In this document: one piece after another, positions 13,601 through 26,516 of the stretch
Numbering within the stretch: position 1 is the first letter of the stretch
Layout of the letters: the number at the start of each line of letters is the position of its first letter
From: Hirudinaria manillensis
Taxonomy: Eukaryota > Annelida > Clitellata > Hirudinida > Hirudinidae
Length of the DNA: 64,000 bases
Assembly (NCBI GenBank): GCA_034509925.1
Contig: CM067528.1
Coordinates: 8,780,001-8,844,000 of the forward strand
Reading direction: 5' to 3'
Translations under genes and position numbers: made by a program
The notes under the pieces: model-generated
What the model was told of the DNA's origin: nothing
Database searches by the model: none
The model's input: the letters and a program-made list of their open reading frames with translations, nothing else

Positions 13601-13854
13601 ATCATCATCATCATCATCAACAACAACAACAACAACATCGCAATTATGGCCACTCTATAAACCTTCGCTGTTATCACTGCAATCATTATCATCATCGCCA
13701 TCACAACCCTCACCAGATGCACAGGACTGTCAGTATGGTGGATGATCTTCTTCAGATAGACATCGCAGACAGTATCCTCATCTCTGGACTCTCTCAGAAA
13801 CGTCAGCATCTCCCCTAAAGTCGTTTTATTAAATATAAATGTAACATAAGCTTC

Positions 13855-13940
<86 letters not shown>

Positions 13941-16900
13941 AATTCAATCAAGTTAACAACAGCAGCATCAACAACAACAATTTGATTGTGAGTTTAGAGT
14001 ACGACTCATGTTTACATTCCCCTCCGATTGAGTTATTCACAATCACAGTAGATCAACCTAATGGCTGATGGTTGAAATAATTGAAGGTAATAATTGCCTC
14101 AGCAATAACACTTGACGATGATGACGACGATGATGAAATTTTAAGGAATCGCAATGATTCCTATTAAGAATTACCGGTGCCGTCCTTAAATAATAATAAT
14201 TATTATTATATTTATAATAAATAATAATATCGACAAATAATAACAGCTTTTTAAACCATTATCTCGATTATTATTTAACTCAAAATAAAAATTAAAATAG
14301 CAATTATTATTTAATAATTATGACAAATGCAAGAAATATAATCATATATTATAATTATTATATGCTTATTAGTGCAATAAATGTGCTATATTATGATTGT
14401 AATTAATTATGTAATTAAATAGTAATTATTAATTACAAAACACCAGCGACAGTCGTTCTAACGTGTTATGCTACGTTGTGAAGATCAATTTATGGACAAG
14501 TTAGAGAAGAAGATAAGATAATCTGGCAGTTCATGACGACTATTACTACCGCAGTCGGTGGTGGCTGCTAGAGAAGTTGCACGCAACTTCAAATCAAAGA
14601 TACTCGATGGTTGTGGTGGTGATGCTGGTGACGATGATGACATCGACGAAGACAACGACGACGACGGCGATGATGACGACGGTGAGGTTCAGGGAGTCCT
14701 TATATAAGTCCTTAGAACAATATTTATTTTTAAGATAATAATTTCGGGTTTGTCATCCTTTTTAGCCACTATTATTCAGAACTAATTAAAAATAATAACA
14801 ATACAAACATAGACATAAGATGACACCAACAACAACAACAACGAGTTAACACCGATAATGGTAGTAATAACAACAACTTCAACAATAATAACCATAACAT
14901 TAACAATGAGGACGAGCATTTATTCAGAAGAGGAATGTCTGCAAAATGCTAGAGATTATTAGCGACACATGTTTTCTGTTGAAGTTTCTCAAGGGCTGCG
15001 TCGTCATCGCAGAAACTATCATCGTCGTCGTCGTCATCACCAGTAGGGGCTATCATAACCACTATTTCCATCTTACCCTCATCAATCGCTACACCAGCTA
15101 CCACAACCACAGCCGTCATCGATGATGATTTATGATTGATCGTCGAGATAATTCATGTAGAAACGCACGTATTGAATTGCGTACACTAAGTGCAAGACCG
15201 TAGACACAGACGTCAAGAAATCTTTTTTTTACTTTAAATCTTTTCTCAAATTTATTCCTCTCGTATTCTATGGCAAAGAAAGTCCTTAATGAAGTCGCTT
15301 CTTAATTAAAAGGAAATGTTTCATCGAGTGCTTAGGTGAAATGACCATTCCACTGTGGTAGCATGTGGGTTGACCCACATATCACTACTGAATGAAACTG
15401 AAATATTTATTACAACAATGAACTATGAATTATTCAGAATAACAATAATAATAATAACAACAACAACAACTTCTTTATTGTAACCTCATGTGAGGTAAAT
15501 GGCTATGAATTTAAGCCAGCTATTTCAAACGACATATTTGAGATGTCTTGCTGCTCACTAAAAATTCTAAAGAATGGTGTCTGTAAACAGGCATTGAAAG
15601 GGCAAAGGTGGTAATATTATGAACACAATGCATGATGCATTGAGGTTTACAAAGCATATTTAATAAAGAATCTAGATCTTAACGATTTACGCTATTAATT
15701 TATTATTAATAATAACTATCACTACGTGTGACAATAACGTAAATCTAGTTACATTGTTATTTAGGCTATAGCCTGAGGAACTAATTGGCGTTAATAGGAA
15801 AGAGCGCACTAAACCGATCAACAAGAGAAAAAAACAAATCGAAATCCTTTACAAAATGTAAACTTTGGACTTCTTAACGTGCCTCCAACGTTCTCAGGAC
15901 GAACATAACATTCATAATTGAATACCCTTGACATTTGAAGCAACAACTGAAGACGGGCTCATCTTTTCAAAACATTTTCGAATTCAAAGCCTTAAAATAA
16001 TGCACGACTTAATGAAATTAACGTCGATCTGGTTAAAAATAACCACGCCAATCGGAATATATCTGACACTTATACGATTGCTAATCGTGTTCTAGTTGAT
16101 GCTAAATCTTACCCTTGCAATCAAGAGTTATCTCGCTACGAAACACAATTCCGACGACGAACGATTAACTTTTAGCATAGCCAAAATATTTCCTGACATT
16201 AAGAGTCGTTTAACATTAAACGAACAAAACAACTAACCTCAAAACTACCGGAAGAAATTTCAAAACAAAATGAGTCCTGAAACGCAGACGACTAAGCGTC
16301 CCGATGGAGTCCGGTAAAATGTTTACTTTCGTTTTTCAGTCTGAGTTTAATATTTCGTTGAAGCAGCATCGAACATGTTTTAAAACCATAAAACGCGAGA
16401 AAAATAACACTTATTTAAAAGATATTTTTCATTAAAGTCATGATCTGAGCTAATAGAAACCTTACAAAATGCATCGTGCTCGAATATCTGATATCCGGCT
16501 GATGATTAACACCGGCAGATATCCCTACGACAGCCTTCAAACGAATGCCTATTTCAGCTCTTAATACACTCTTTATGTGGGCATCATTGTTGCTACTATT
16601 ATGATTATCGCTATCGTCATCGTCGTTGTTGTTATTATTATTAGTTCGTAATTTATGCTTTCATGGCAATTACCAAAAATAACAACTCGCTAATCGATTT
16701 AACATACTTCGGAAATGATATTTCGGCCGTCAGGGGCATTGGGAAATATTTATTATCGTATATTGGGCCATTGAGAGTGTTAAGAGATTAAAATCAATGT
16801 CCTCAATGTACCTGGCAAGTTCTACTAAAATTTTATCAGTTTAAAAGATGATAAAGAAAAACATTTTATGTTTATATATACATGTATATAATTATAGTTG

Positions 16901-17940
16901 CTCTATTATAACCGCATTATATGACTCAGGCTGAAAAGGTACTGTGTCATTTAATGAAATTAATTAAAAACAAGAACAAAACCAAATTATTAACAAAGTT
17001 TAATTTATTCTAATTGTGGAAAATGTTGGAACTCACTGCTTGGAAAGAAGCACAGGTTTGTAATTCAGCAGCAACAGAAAAGGACGGGTGGTTGGATCCA
17101 AGAATCTGACAGGTATCACTATCACAACCACAATCATATCATCTAACCGGAGGTTAGTTAAGGAAACGTGTATGCATTGTGGCGCTTATTTTTGGCTATA
17201 AAAAAATAATTATATTAATAAAAATAACAATTATACGAACAGCACCAACAAATCTTAATTTGAGAAGTAAAAATAGCCTCGCTCGGGCATGACTTAAGCG
17301 ATTCAGTCATTCGAACGTATTCGTCATAACCACTTTGACGAGCGCTTTTCCAGCTAAATCATGACTCGACGGTCCTGGATTCAATTCCTAGCAAAGTCTG
17401 CCACGACATGAGGGGTGTTTGGGAACGGAAATCCGAGCACTTTCCTTTGCAGACAAATAATTTTCTGAGTGATGATGGCGATAATGATAATAATAATAAC
17501 GCTAGCATTTTTACCTACCCATTACGAATTGGAGTGGCTCTCATAGCGTTTCACGAGCAAACTTTTTGTCCTATTATTATTATAACTAGTTGGTGACAAA
17601 GCCACGACATCGAGGAAGTTAACAAATAAACACAACATAACTTCCTGCGCTAGACGCTAATCGAACAAGTCTTTCAAATACTCGGGTATTCCCATCTATG
17701 GTGCCCCTGGGGAATACCAGACGCTGTCGTTTAGGTTATAAACGACACCGAAGTATTTTACGATGCCTCTACGCCTCTGACCTAACATCCGGTTTGCAAT
17801 TCTACAGACTTCTGAACGAATGAAATGAAAATGCGCACTAACCTTTGACCTGAATGACCTCCCTGCCGGTTGTGGTATACACTGCCACATCGTCAACAGC
17901 TGGCAACGAGCCAAACTTGGATGACAAACTCCACTCCACC
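8949..17940 (-). CDS. RALGDS/RGL: Ral guanine-nucleotide exchange factor, RalGDS/RGL family (12 exons, 5' end incomplete)
   Basis: Exons in transcript order: 17843-~17940, 13714-13814, 12836-13296, 12593-12652, 11891-12165, 11485-11618, 11070-11339, 10707-10810, 10428-10512, 10196-10336, 9603-9970, 8949-9288; phases match at all junctions. The N-terminal part carries a [10 protein letters not shown] motif like the family's conserved strand before the REM domain. The REM (RasGEF_N) domain spans [15 protein letters not shown] to [10 protein letters not shown]. The CDC25/RasGEF domain begins at [18 protein letters not shown] and includes [39 protein letters not shown] and [16 protein letters not shown]. 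The family loads GTP onto Ral downstream of Ras. Oddities: about 35 residues rich in Arg/Asp sit between HKDYVD and KYINFSKK inside the catalytic domain, and a poly-Ser tail ends at a stop with no RA domain found. The initiator exon was not identified; the ~17940 end is approximate. Confidence 0.9.
10558..10622. repeat. (AAT)n microsatellite in a RalGEF intron
   Basis: About 20 nearly perfect AAT units inside the intron between the exons at 10428-10512 and 10707-10810. Confidence 0.95.
12190..12555. repeat. A+T-rich minisatellite in a RalGEF intron
   Basis: Tandem blocks built from three short words (AATAAATAATTAAAGAAT, TAATTAATTATGAATAATT and ATAAATAATTATAG) alternate about every 35-90 bp for about 365 bp. 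The array fills nearly the whole intron between exons 12593-12652 and 11891-12165. Copies are nearly identical. Confidence 0.93.
13855..13936. repeat. (ATT)n microsatellite
   Basis: Uninterrupted array of roughly 27 ATT units, about 40 bp 5' (in transcript sense) of the second exon of the RalGEF gene. Confidence 0.97.
13937..17842. other. Long first RalGEF intron
   Basis: This 3.9-kb interval lies between the two most upstream RalGEF exons I can support. It contains short GAT, AAC and AAT repeats and A+T-rich unique DNA. I found no exon with recognisable coding potential. It is by far the longest intron in the left half of the window, so first-intron regulatory elements are plausible but not demonstrable here. 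Confidence 0.6.
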
Positions 17941-18444
17941 CAACCAACCAATCCTTATAAATCCTTTAAAACACGACAACAGATAAAATCGCAGTTTCGC
18001 AGTTGGTTTTGCAGTAGGCAGACATTTTCTTTTCATAAAAATATCGTCTGCCTTTGTGCCGCCATTAAAACATTGAAACACGATTAACGGAAAGAAAGGA
18101 AAAAAGTTCAGTTTGTGCATTGGAAAAAGAGGGGATAGTTCAGAATACATGAGTAAAAAGATTTTAAATTGATGTTTGTGGTTATGATGATGATAGTGGA
18201 CACAAAGATGATGATGATGGCAGTGCACAAAAACATTGTGATAAAAAAGGACCCAATTTGATAAGTCACACAATAGGAATATGGAAGTTTAAAATCATTA
18301 CCATGTCAATAATTAATGAATGCAGGTACTGATGTTAATAATGAATATTCATCGCTCATTGTATAATCGTCGAAACAGTAATAATTTATGATAACGAGAC
18401 GACAATGATGATCTCGATCGTCTTCGGTGCCGTCGGTAGAGCAG

Positions 18445-21400
18445 TCACGAATATTCGCAGAAGTGTCCGCAGCCTGCAGGGCACTCCTTGTGGTCCGTGA
18501 ACCACTTCATCACGTGATCTATGTGTCCTCCGTGGGCACAGCCTTGGCACCAGACGTAAATGCCCTTGACGGGCAGGTGGCTGTAAAAACGGAGTCAAAC
18601 GAATGAATGACGAATATAAAAATGACGAAGAAATGGGGACGCCATCTGTTGAATCGATGGTAAATGAAGTACTGATGCTTTGAACTTGGGTTCAAATCCC
18701 CAGTAACCTTCCCAATCAACAGACCAATCAACTCGAACAGATTCAATCACCACCAAAAGGTAATCATCATCATCATCCTCCTCACCATCATCGTGGTCAT
18801 CGAAACCACCACCATCGCATAATCACTACCACCAAAGCCGCCATCTTTCCACCCACCAGACGGAGCAGGAGTGGAAGAGGAAGTTTCCGGCATCCGTGCA
18901 CTTCCTGCAAGTCCAACCGGGCTTCAAATTCCTGTAGCATCTCGAGCAGAAGACTCGGACGCTGGTCGAGGGCTGCGGTTGAGTCGGTTGGTACGTGTTT
19001 TGGACGTCCGTGGCCGTCATGAACAATTCGAATTCGTTCAGCTGGTCTGCAAGGGGGGAGGGGCAGAAAAAAGAGGGTGGGGACAACTGTTTTCATTATC
19101 GTTGTCATCATCATCATCACTTTCATTGCTTTTCACCGCCATGACCAGCATCATCATCATCATCGTCATCGTTGTTATCAATCCAATTGATGCCATTGTC
19201 ATTGTTAGCACCATCATTGTCACCAGTATCGTGTTGATTCATCACCACCATCAACATGACTTTACCACTCTCACTCTCTCTCACCCAGATATGAATAGAC
19301 CCAGAGTTCAAAGAGGTGAGGATCCAAGAGTTTCGTGACCTTCTCACCCAACACGAGGGCCATGCAGACCACAGACTGAACATCGTTCTGTAACAAATTA
19401 TGATGATGATGATGCCCTTTGACGAAAGCCTATCTCCTTCTGTACTAAATTATGATATTGAGACGGTAGAACTTCATTTTAAAGTGGCACAGAGATACTG
19501 GCGATGATGACGATGATGATGATGAAGACGATGGTGATTTTGACGATGACATCTGACCTCCTCTGCAAAGTGCACCAGCATGTCCACGGCCAGGGGGGTG
19601 TAGTCGAAGGGCGTGATTGTGTCCACGAACGGAGTCGTTTGCAGGATTTCTATCTTCAGCACCTGCTCGACAATCAACCGACCAATCAGGTGAGGGGGTG
19701 GGAAGCAATAACAATGATAATAATAATAATAATAATAGTGGATACAAAGATTTATTCCGGGATGTACCGACCTCCTCAACTTCTATTCGTCGACTCTTTG
19801 TCTTGGACGACTCTGTGGCCGGCGAATCGCTGTCCTCGAAGGGAGTTTTCGTTGAGGCGAGGTCAGTGAACTTGATGACCGATTCGTTCTCGCTGGGAAC
19901 GTTCAGGTCGGGCTCGACGCGGTAGCTGTCCAATCCTGGATTGCATCAGAAAGTACATTCAGAAGGGAAAAATGTATAATTACAAGTTAAATAACGTTAA
20001 TAATAATAATAAAAAAAAATAGTAATAATAAAAATAACCATCATCATTGCTGTCAGTGATAAATATGCTGTCATAACAACTGCCCTGACAAGAACAACAG
20101 TAGCAACAACAACTGGCTTAATGATGATAACAATGATGACAACAACAACAACAACCGACTGTCCTCATGGTCGGACGTTTCCTCCTCAAAAACGCAGTCC
20201 GCGAAGATGTCCGGTCCTGCCGAGAACTCCATCGTCTCCTGGTACGGGTTGTCTTTGATTATCGACTCCTCGCCTCCTGAGTCACTCAGTTCGTTGTTGC
20301 TGCCTCCTGATAATGATGACGGCGATGGTGATCGTGATAATGACGATAATAATAATGACGGTGGTGCCAATGACAATGATACCTGTTGACATCTTCCTTA
20401 GCGAGGTGATCTTGTCGTCCCTTTGGACATCGGAAAAGGCTGCAAAAACGAGTAACAATCTTGCAAGTCACTTGGTAACTATTGCATTGACGACGACGAC
20501 CATGATGCCGATGATGACGACGACGATGATGATGGTAAATGAATGCCAATGTCCTATGTGATGAAAACGATGACAAAGTTGCATCACGAACGTAATCACA
20601 ACAAAACAAGACATTCGAAGTTGCAGCAAAAATGTTATTAAATTTAAATGCAACAAAACAAAGTCGAGTGCAAAACACAAGGACGTCGTCTGCTCACCTA
20701 CGCTCTTCGTTTCGCTCCTGAAAGGAACTTTGGCCTCCTTCACAGGAGATGGAGTGAAGCAGAACATGACTCCTAGCATGCACCAGGTCCTTGAAATCTG
20801 AAGATTGATAGTGATTGATAATGATGATCATTATAGTATTATATTAGTATCATTGTCACCATCATTGTCAGTTTCGGTATCATTGTCAGCGTCATTGTCG
20901 ATGAAATTTTCAGTATCATCAGTATCAGTAAGTGTCATCAATTGTGGTGATTGATAGTGATGGTAATCATTTTAATCATTTTCACCTGGTTCTTTCCAGC
21001 ATCTTTGGCCACCTTGGCGTTGTGTTCGCACAAGTCCTTCAGAGGTTCCTTGGAGAGCTTGTAGTTCTTTGCCATGTGGATGAAGGGCTTCATGGAGAGG
21101 CACTGAACAGGTTGATTGACAATGAGTTAAGATAAGGCAGTTGTGATGAAAGATGATGATAATAATGATGAAGATAACGATGATGATGATGGTGAAGTTG
21201 GATGGCAATGATAAATCAGACAGTTTTGATAATGACGTCGTCATGGCAAATATGGCAAATCGGTTGCAGAAGCACAAAAAGTGAAAGTCACACCTCGGCA
21301 ATTTCGGTCACTTCGTAAGTTGAACTCTGATTGGTGAGCAGTTTGTCTTCACTGTCACTCACTTGGGCTGAAATATCATAATCATCACTAACATCATCAT

Positions 21401-24075
21401 CATCATCATCGCCATCAATATCATTGTCATTATAACCATAAGTGACATCATCATTTTTAATCATTTGCAAGCCTTGCAAATTTCTTGTTAGTTAAAAATA
21501 TAATAATAATGTTACGTATATATTTTATGTTATGTGCTTAGAAAATATTTTGTGATTATATTGTAGAAGTGATTAACAGTAGTGCAATTAGTAGCTAATT
21601 GTCTGAAACATCTGTTTAAGACAAAACTCTAGACAACAATTATGTTTATTATTATTAATTTATTATTATCATTATCATCATCATCATCGACCCTCACCGT
21701 GGACCCCCGTCGTGCCGTTGCTGGCCGTAGGTGGGCCGTCGTGGGCCGCATGGAGGACGGAGCCGTATATGTTGACGGACATGGCGACCGGGTTCAGCTC
21801 CTCCCTGAAGTGGTAGCAGTCGCCGCAGAGGAATCGGCACAGCTTGCCGTCGCGTCCGCAAGTGTAGAACACGTTCTCGTCTTTCCAAAGGACGCCTGAA
21901 GGAGGAGGAAGCGGTCGATCGGACAATGAAAAGGAAACGAGGAAAAGGAAAGGAGGTATAGGTAAGTTACAGACATCATATAATATGCCAGGCAAAAGGA
22001 CGACGGTGGTTCGAGGTGGTGTTGTCTGATTGGGCGACGTGCTTTTTTTTAATTGCGATTCCATAGCAGTTGCATCCAGCACTTTAATTCATCTATACCT
22101 CCAAATGCAGAGAAAACCAATCGTGGTTTGCCATCCTCCAAGCCAAATATGAAGGTATGGGCAAGTTAAGATACTGAATGCAAATGTGGAGGTATAGGTA
22201 AGTTAAGGTACTGGTTGCAAATATAGGGGAATAGATAAGTTAAGGTACTGGTTGCAAATATAGGGGTATAGGCAAGTTACCGACATCATACAGTTATAAT
22301 ACGCCAGGCATAGCTTTGCCAGATGTGTGAGAATGTAGAATGAGGAACACAACGCGACGTTCAAATGACCAACCGCCAATCGTCTCCTTGTGTTCGGTGA
22401 AGAACCCTTCGGGTATGTAAGGCCTCCTGACGTCCCACACGCTGATGTAAGTTTCCGTCAACATGGGCGTGGCCAATATCTGCCGATCGGCAAGAAAATC
22501 GATGACGCGATCATAATCGTTCGTGAATTTCTGTTACAACGGATGTGGCACGAATCAAATCAAAAACCAGCCAATCACAGTTGGCCATCTCCTTCCGAGC
22601 CAAATCTCTCCACCCACCTGGTACTTGTGATTGGGTCTCCACCTCGCTCGACCCACGGAGGCGACGGTTTCGACGCAGTACTTGCTCGGCATCTTGTTGG
22701 CCTGAGGACCTTTGCCCGTGAAATCCCAGACCTAAAAAAAGAATGACAAAAGTTAAAAAGGCAAACTACTTCCAAAAGTGATGATGCTGATGATAATGAT
22801 ACTTCCACAATAATTCATTGGTAACTCATTTAATGACATTGGAATAATAGAATGGAATGTATTAATAAAGGCCATTACTATGTATGAGTAAATAATTGCT
22901 GAAAATTCCACTATATATATATATACAGGTCTGGGAAAACACGACCCGTCAACTCACGATGGCGTTCTTGTCCCTCCCTCCGGTCACGAGCCAATTTTCC
23001 GTGGGATGCCAGTTGAGGCAGACCGACGGTCCGTTGTGGGCCAACCACTGCCTCTCGTATTGGGTGGTATTCCTGATATCCCACATCTGCAAATGGAAAA
23101 AGTGGAATCTCCTGACATCCATCTGTCTGTGTATCTCTCTCTATGTCAATTCGTTAAGTCACACTAGTATATTATTATTTATATTAATTAATTATTAATA
23201 TACTAAACAATTAATTTATTATATTCACTCTAGTATGCAAGCATATAAATAATTCATTCACCGCATTCAATTCTTCACATTATCATATTTATAATTCATT
23301 CATTCACTCATTTATGTCTTGAAAATTTAACAAAAAAGCGGATACAAAACAGATCGACAAAAACAAAACTGCACTCGCTGACCCTACAGAATCCGTTCTC
23401 AAAGACCACGGCGAACAGGTTCGGATTCCTCGGGTCGAACTGGACCTCCCTGGCGGGACTCTCGACCACCGGGGTGAAGGTCAAGGTCGGCTCCTTCCTT
23501 CGGACGTCCTGATTGGTCATCGAAAGGAGGTCAAGGAGTACATTTGGAATCAGGATTAGAGTTGTGCGGGTCACGTGATTTTATTTTATTATTTTAAAAC
23601 AATTTCAAACAAATTAAAATAAATTCATGTTGGTCAATAAAAATAAATTGGAAAGACAAAAATGAGAGTTGAGAGACAATTAATGTTAATTAGTACTAGA
23701 TAATAATAATAATAATAATAATCATCATCATCATCATCACCATCACCACTGTCATGATGATGACACCAGGCAACACAACATGTCATCAGAAGTTCTATGG
23801 CAATAATGATTATTGTCGTCATCATCATAACCAGGACAACAACATCGGGCAACACGGCATGATGTCTGATGTCTATCAAAAGTTCAACCGCCCACTTCCC
23901 ACCCATTCCCCCCTCCCCAAACACTCACGATGGTCCTGCAAAGTCCATCCTGAGAGGCAACAAGTAGAGTTTTGGAGGTGTCGGGGAAGAACTCCAAACT
24001 GTTCACCGTTCTCTGGTGTTCTGTCATTCCGTACTCTGCGGAGGAAATAATGTTGGTGTCGACAAATTGTTAGTA

Positions 24076-24111
<36 letters not shown>

Positions 24112-25076
24112 CATCAATATTAATGCTATTGTTATTAACCATAACTCCCACAAAGTTATAACTTTAATCATCTAGTAATTATTACCATGTGACATGAGAA
24201 TTGTAACAGAGTTGTACTCAAATGCTCTTAAAAATTTGAGCCAAGAAATGCTCTTATAAAAAAATACGCTGAGGTTTCACCTCTGACAAATCTGCCATTT
24301 TGTTGGATGTCCCAGATGACGACAGCCCCGTGATTGGATGCGGAGATCAAAATCCGTTCTATTTAAAGAAACGTGGATCTCCACGTAAACACTGACGAAC
24401 AAACCACATAAACGCTTAACGTTCAAAAGACAATCGGATAACAAATTAAGGATTCCATGACAAATCATTTTTCAACAAACACAGCTCTCTACAACCACGA
24501 GCAAGACATGCGCCACCCGATCAAACCGCTTCGGTTCCCAACCGACCGCATGGTTTTGACCGGAAAGGTTCGTCTTCCGATCCCGAACTCACCGTCGGAT
24601 TTGCACCAAATGACGTCATTCACCGTGAGGTGGTGATTCTCCACGTTGAGTCTGTTACTCCTCAGATTCGAGACTTCCTCAAAATGTTGCTGCTGGCAGT
24701 CGAAGATTTTGAAAACTGAAAATAAACAGTAAATTGTAAAATGTAATCGAAATTAAAAAACATAATGTTTTAGCAATAAAATCAGGTAAAGATGTCCTGA
24801 TGAATTTTATTGCATGGTCATTGGAATAATGTTGCAAAACATTTAAAATGAGTTAAATCGATTATTTATCAACGTGAATCGAAATAAATACTATTGCCCA
24901 AACTCATGAGAGAGCTTTACCAGCAAATACACCTCAACCGATCAATCAATCAATGAACAACAGCAAGAACCAACCACTCCTTCCCCCGACCACGATGTGT
25001 CGTGCATCCTTATTCGCCGATAGGCAACCGAGCGGACTGTCCAATAGCTTGACCTCTTTTAGCAGAACTCCGCTCT
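18445..25076 (-). CDS. WDR24: WDR24, GATOR2 complex subunit (19 exons, initiator exon missing)
   Basis: Exons in transcript order: 24975-25076, 24593-24715, 24281-24358, 23929-24035, 23383-23508, 22958-23086, 22618-22731, 22374-22479, 21698-21895, 21294-21367, 20986-21102, 20698-20797, 20383-20439, 20160-20306, 19772-19935, 19558-19662, 19285-19387, 18857-19046, 18445-18580; all phases agree. About 757 residues are recovered, against about 790 in human, so only a short N-terminal exon is missing. The first half is a WD40 propeller ([64 protein letters not shown]). The middle is helical with an acidic linker. The C terminus is the zinc-binding RING-like module with repeated Cxx[17 protein letters not shown] and final [12 protein letters not shown], nearly as in vertebrates. 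WDR24 in GATOR2 relieves GATOR1 inhibition of Rag-TORC1 signalling at the lysosome. Its 3' end lies about 0.5 kb from the RalGEF 5' exon on the same strand. Confidence 0.96.
22140..22310. repeat. 37-bp minisatellite in a WDR24 intron
   Basis: About four units of roughly 37 bp carry the words GGTATAGGTAAGTTAAG and GTACTGGTTGCAAATATAG. The last unit (22263-22310) switches to a version (AAGTTACCGACATCATA ... GCCAGGCA) that also occurs singly at about 21956-22000 in the same intron, so the array appears to have grown from, or recombined with, that outlying copy. Confidence 0.85.
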
Positions 25077-26485
25077 CTGCAAAGGAAACCCAATGTCAAC
25101 AGACTCACCAAGAACTTCCAGACTATAAATAACAAGTGTCACTATGTTTACTTATACAACCTGAATTCAGGCATAAAGAAAAGTGCACTAATTTACATAC
25201 AGTATAGACATACCAATTTGGACAGACAGATCGTTTTATTTAAAATTTAATGCACCACATCATGCAAAGTTACGAATTCTACCGCATTAAATCAACTACA
25301 TTTATTAGGAAGTCGATACCGAAACGAATACCTTTAAGCCTACCTGTGTTACCTTGTCTTTTCATGCCTCAGAGTTGTTAGAAACCATTAGCTTTTACTA
25401 TGTGGTAGTAATTCTCACAAATTCTATTGACTAGGCCGACAGAATATATGCTCTCTTGTTCTTATAAACACTTATTTCCAGTCTCTCCCGGTAAATATAA
25501 GACAATAACCGCGCCAAAACCCCGCATGCATAAATTTAATGACAGTTATTTTTAAACAGCTATTCAATGAGAAAAACGTCCAAAAACTTTAATGCTCTTC
25601 ACAAATTCTTGACTGTCTCGCAGGCGCTAAAATACCAAACGGTACCTCGAGTCGGCACGACAATCCAATGAGCGGAGTGTTTATAGAAATCATCGATTAA
25701 AAGTGAACTTCACTTTTTAATCTATAAAAGAAAATAGTTATAACCTTATCTTTGGTTTATTACAGTACTTATTGTTCATCAAATCTTTGAATATTTACTC
25801 TGGTTTATTTTTCAATTGTGGTAGACGCTCAAGACTTTATAATTACTAAACTAAGGCGTTCACCATCTCACAAAAAGTATTGCGAGCACAATTTATAGCA
25901 GGCCATTCCAAATTTTTTTCTAAGAGCCCGTAAATTGAAGATGGTGTACGAAACTTGCAGGACTAATCAATTCTACAAAATGAATGCCTCCCTAAACAAA
26001 CGAGTTGACTCACTCAATATCAAAATTGATTTCTCATCACAAAAGAAAATTACATGCACAACCACCACGCCGACTAAAAAGACACGACAGATAGCTTCTT
26101 ATCTGCATCGGCAAGAGGACCAAGAACCAAATGAAGAACAACATCCACTTTATTCCGCACTGAATATTAAAGTCGCAAAAAAAAAATAACGAGGAACGAG
26201 TGGTGCCGAGAATTCTTTTTTTTTAATGGAAAAGGAAAACAAAACGCCGCCCAGCATCCGTCGTCACGACAACGACGTGAGCAGCAGACGGCTGACAAAA
26301 TACGCACCGACAAGAGAACGACAATAGAAATATAATAATAATAATGATACAATAAAAAAAAATCTTATCAACGTTAAAAAACAAATGATTAGGACCGTCA
26401 GCCACCGAGCCACAGCAACTCCTGCGGCAACGCCTTCCGCGGCCCACCGAATCTATTATGATAATTAGCGGTATCAATATTCCCG

Positions 26486-26516
<31 letters not shown>

